From contig NZ_PVTY01000018.1 of assembly GCF_003003175.1 (NCBI RefSeq), forward strand, positions 1 through 42,928: a DNA stretch of 42,928 nt. The letters run 5' to 3'. This document shows positions 41,281 to 42,928 of the stretch, piece after piece. Numbering within the stretch: position 1 is the stretch's first letter; each line of letters opens with the position of its first letter. The DNA is from Nesterenkonia sandarakina. GTDB taxonomy: Bacteria; Actinomycetota; Actinomycetes; Actinomycetales; Micrococcaceae. The translations under genes and the position numbers were made by a program. Below the pieces are notes generated by a model. It was not told where the DNA came from, ran no database searches, and saw only the letters and a program-made list of their open reading frames with translations.

Positions 41281-42507
41281 CTACGGCGCCCCGGTCCGTC
41301 CGGGGCCGGGCCTGCCAGGCTCAGGCGTCCCAGGGTCGGCGGAGTCCGCGGGCTGCGCGGTGCGGGCCGCGCGACGCGTGCGCAGCACCCCGACCTCGTA
41401 GCCGACCAGGGCGGTGATCCAGAGCCCGGTGATCGGCAGCACGAACCAGAGCATCGCGGAGCTGAACGGCTGCAGCGCTGCATGGCCCGCGGCGTAGAGC
41501 ACCAGGTAGACCACGTAGGCGCTGTAGAGCGCCACCAGGACCAGTCCCTCCAGACGCCCGATGGCCTGGGAGGTGAATGCCAGCGGAAGCAGCACCAGTG
41601 CTGTGGCGATCATCACCGGCAGGTCGAAGTTCACGGCCGCCGAGGCGACCTCGACGCCCAGCGGGGAGATGATCGCGGTCAGTCCGAGGACGGCGCCGAT
41701 GTTGAAGATGTTGCTGCCCACCAGGTTGCCCACCGCCATGTCGCGCTCCCCGCGCAGGGCGGCGATGACGCTGGTGGCGAGCTCAGGCAGCGAGGTGCCG
41801 ATGGCCACGATGGTGAGTCCGATGATCAGGTCGCTGACCCCGAGGGACAGCGCGATGGTGCTCGCGGCGGAGACCAGCATCTGCGCGCCCACCACGAGCA
41901 GCGCGATGCCCACGGCGAGCAGCACCAGGTCCACCAGGATCGAGCGTCGCTTCGTGGTGCGCAGCCCCTTGGTCAGCTTCACGGCGCCGCCGCCCACGGC
42001 CCGGTCGACGTCGAGCGTCTCCTCCGGGCTCGGTGCAGCCTGCTCGCGGCCGGTCTGACGGCGCGCGAGCACCACGGTGACGGCGAGGTAGGCGACGATC
42101 AGCCCGAGCAGCACGGCGCCCTCGAGGGTGCTGACATTGCCGTCCAGGGCCATCAGCAGCGCGATCACGGAGAAGCCGATCATGATCGGGATGTCGACCT
42201 TGATCAGCTGGACCTTGACCACCAGCGCTCCGAAGATGGCGGTCAGGCCCAGCACGAAGAGGATGTTCACGATGTTGCTGCCCACCACGTTGCCCAGCGC
42301 AAGCCCGGGAGAGCCGCTCAGCGCGGCGCCGGTGCTCACCGCCAGCTCCGGGGCCGAGGTCGCGGAGGAGACCACGGTCAGGCCGATGATCAGCGAGGAC
42401 AGGCCGACGGTGCGGCCCAGCGAGGCTGCGCCCCGCACCAGGGCCTCGCCGCCGCCGACGAGCAGGACGAAACCGCCGAGGAGCAGGAGAAGAGTCATGA
42501 TGGTCAC
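41281..42507 (-). CDS. Calcium/sodium:proton antiporter, CaCA family (YrbG-like)
   Basis: 408-residue K+-independent Na+/Ca2+ exchanger-type membrane protein with about ten helices in two inverted halves. Alpha-repeat 1: LSSLIIGLTVVSSATSAPEL followed by GSPGLALGNVVGSNIVNILF. Alpha-repeat 2: VSDLIIGLTIVAIGTSLPEL followed by ERDMAVGNLVGSNIFNIGAV. The paired G-T-S-x-P-E and G-N-x-x-G-S-N-x-x-N motifs form the ion site. Note that repeat 1 has A-T-S-A-P-E. A charged central loop contains PSPEETLDVDRAV, and a Pro/Gly-rich tail ends the protein. GTG 42507 (MTIMTLLLLLGG) is favoured because TAAAGT ends 7 nt upstream; ATG 42498 is the alternative. An IS element is inserted 15 bp upstream of this start. 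Confidence 0.88.
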   Translation of the reverse strand: MTIMTLLLLLGGFVLLVGGGEALVRGAASLGRTVGLSSLIIGLTVVSSATSAPELAVSTGAALSGSPGLALGNVVGSNIVNILFVLGLTAIFGALVVKVQLIKVDIPIMIGFSVIALLMALDGNVSTLEGAVLLGLIVAYLAVTVVLARRQTGREQAAPSPEETLDVDRAVGGGAVKLTKGLRTTKRRSILVDLVLLAVGIALLVVGAQMLVSAASTIALSLGVSDLIIGLTIVAIGTSLPELATSVIAALRGERDMAVGNLVGSNIFNIGAVLGLTAIISPLGVEVASAAVNFDLPVMIATALVLLPLAFTSQAIGRLEGLVLVALYSAYVVYLVLYAAGHAALQPFSSAMLWFVLPITGLWITALVGYEVGVLRTRRAARTAQPADSADPGTPEPGRPGPGRTGAP

Positions 42508-42514
42508 CGGTGCA

Positions 42515-42520
42515 ACTTTA
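42515..42520 (-). promoter_or_regulatory. -10 element of the antiporter gene, cut off from its -35 by ISL3
   Basis: TAAAGT (minus strand) fits TANNNT and stands 7 nt before GTG 42507. The first base of the ISL3 terminal repeat is at about 42523, only three bases away, so the original -35 region has been displaced. The sequence now 17 bp upstream (CACCCT, inside the IS) is not a -35 consensus. Confidence 0.45.
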
Positions 42521-42522
42521 CA

Positions 42523-42928
42523 GGCTCTTCGCAGATGAGGGTGTAGCAACCGTTGGCGTGGCGGTGCACAGATAGATGTCGAGGCCTTCCGAAGATGGAA
42601 GTTCCTACACTGCCCATCTGAAAGACCTCGACGTGGCCAAGCCTACTTTTGCCATCCCCGATATTGATAGTTTCTGCCTGGTCGACCAGCTCGGACTCAC
42701 CATCACCGGCCAGCACCTCGAAGAACGCCGAGCCGTGCTGGAATGCCGAGTCCTCCAACACGACCCCTGGTGCCGGAACTGCGGCGCCGAAGGCGTCTCG
42801 ATCGGCACCGTGGTGCGCCGGATGGCCCATGTGCCGCTGGGCTGGCGGCCCACCACCCTCTTGGTTCGGGTGCGCCGCTACCGGTGCGCGGACTGCGCCC
42901 GGGTCTGGCGCCAAGACACCAGCTGCGC
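42523..42928 (+). mobile_element. Partial ISL3-family insertion sequence, left end
   Basis: The terminal inverted repeat begins GGCTCTTCGCAGATGAGGGT at 42523, the typical GGCTCTTC terminus of actinobacterial ISL3 elements. The transposase gene follows about 110 bp inside and runs off the window. If the usual 8-bp target duplication applies, the copy on this side would be ACTTTACA (42515-42522), which includes the antiporter -10. Confidence 0.85.
42633..42928 (+). CDS. ISL3-family transposase, N-terminal part
   Basis: Open to the window edge (98 codons visible). The protein reads VAKPTFAIPDIDSFCLVDQL, then the ISL3 zinc-finger module: DPWCRNCGAEG (Cys-x2-Cys) and RVRRYRCADCARVWRQDTS (Cys-x2-Cys) separated by RRMAHVPLGWRPTTLLV, a well-known block of this family. 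The DDE catalytic domain is beyond the edge. I choose GTG 42633; an in-frame ATG at 42576 would add 19 residues that lie in the terminal region. No frameshift or stop is seen, so the element may be active. Confidence 0.88.
   Translation, partial: MAKPTFAIPDIDSFCLVDQLGLTITGQHLEERRAVLECRVLQHDPWCRNCGAEGVSIGTVVRRMAHVPLGWRPTTLLVRVRRYRCADCARVWRQDTSC

Noticed and set aside
42508-42549. Antiporter start inside the IS terminus (ATG at 42549)
   Set aside because: It would add residues coded by the ISL3 inverted repeat. The conserved membrane protein begins at MTIMTLLLL, so this ATG is an accident of insertion, although a fused product is conceivable if transcription enters from the IS.
1-42928. CRISPR arrays, tRNA or rRNA genes, phage or defence islands
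   Set aside because: No regularly spaced repeats, no tRNA-like cloverleaf in the gaps, and no nuclease, methylase, toxin-antitoxin or phage structural genes were recognised.

Overview
This window is GC-rich DNA with actinobacterial gene content (RmuC, IspH, Mfd, an Rv3303c-type LpdA, an AspC/AlaA-type aminotransferase, a trans-acting-enoyl-reductase-like protein). It has many GTG starts and frequent -10-like TANNNT hexamers 6-8 nt upstream of the start codon, which suggests leaderless transcription. Protein style and the choline-to-betaine operon fit a moderately halotolerant member of the Micrococcales, probably Micrococcaceae (Nesterenkonia-like). That placement is inference; there is no rRNA gene in the window to confirm it.

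Layout. 1-448: left end of an IS256-family element, cut by the window edge, abutting the 3' remnant of a phytoene-desaturase-like FAD enzyme (449-1096). 961-2193: saccharopine-dehydrogenase-like/trans-acting enoyl reductase-like protein. 2238-3323 (-): YchF. 3589-8801 (+): betT-betB-betA, choline uptake and oxidation to glycine betaine, followed by a 25-bp-stem hairpin. 8947-11065: histidine phosphatase (-) and RmuC (+). 11140-14968 (-): DASS/SLC13 transporter, MFS transporter and TauE/SafE exporter. 15055-17174 (-): IspH and an unrecognised membrane protein. 17270-18870 (+): xseA-xseB. 18884-20374 (-): a second DASS transporter. 20454-23090 (-): two tandem AlaA/AspC-type aminotransferases. 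23208-24170 (-): an orphan OpuAC-like lipoprotein, divergent from a TPR protein (24217-25956).

25964-32226 (-): a tightly packed run of LpdA flavoprotein, DUF885 peptidase-like protein, GNAT acetyltransferase, unknown membrane protein and APH-type kinase. 32352-35940 (+): purine nucleoside phosphorylase, phosphohexo/pentomutase and deoC, a nucleoside salvage and pentose catabolic operon, followed by a small membrane protein and an acyltransferase-3 protein. 37496-41155 (-): mfd. 41281-42507 (-): CaCA-family Ca2+/Na+:H+ antiporter, whose promoter is invaded by an ISL3-family element that runs off the right edge.

Most of the window is ordinary chromosomal housekeeping and transport DNA bracketed by two insertion sequences. 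I found no convincing new defence, CRISPR, phage or biosynthetic system. The most informative observations are the two IS insertions with predictable effects (a broken carotenoid-type gene and a decapitated antiporter promoter), the recurrent leaderless promoter pattern, the overlapping divergent promoters with a central palindrome at 24178-24209, the long hairpin after betA, and the aminotransferase pair with long identical DNA patches.
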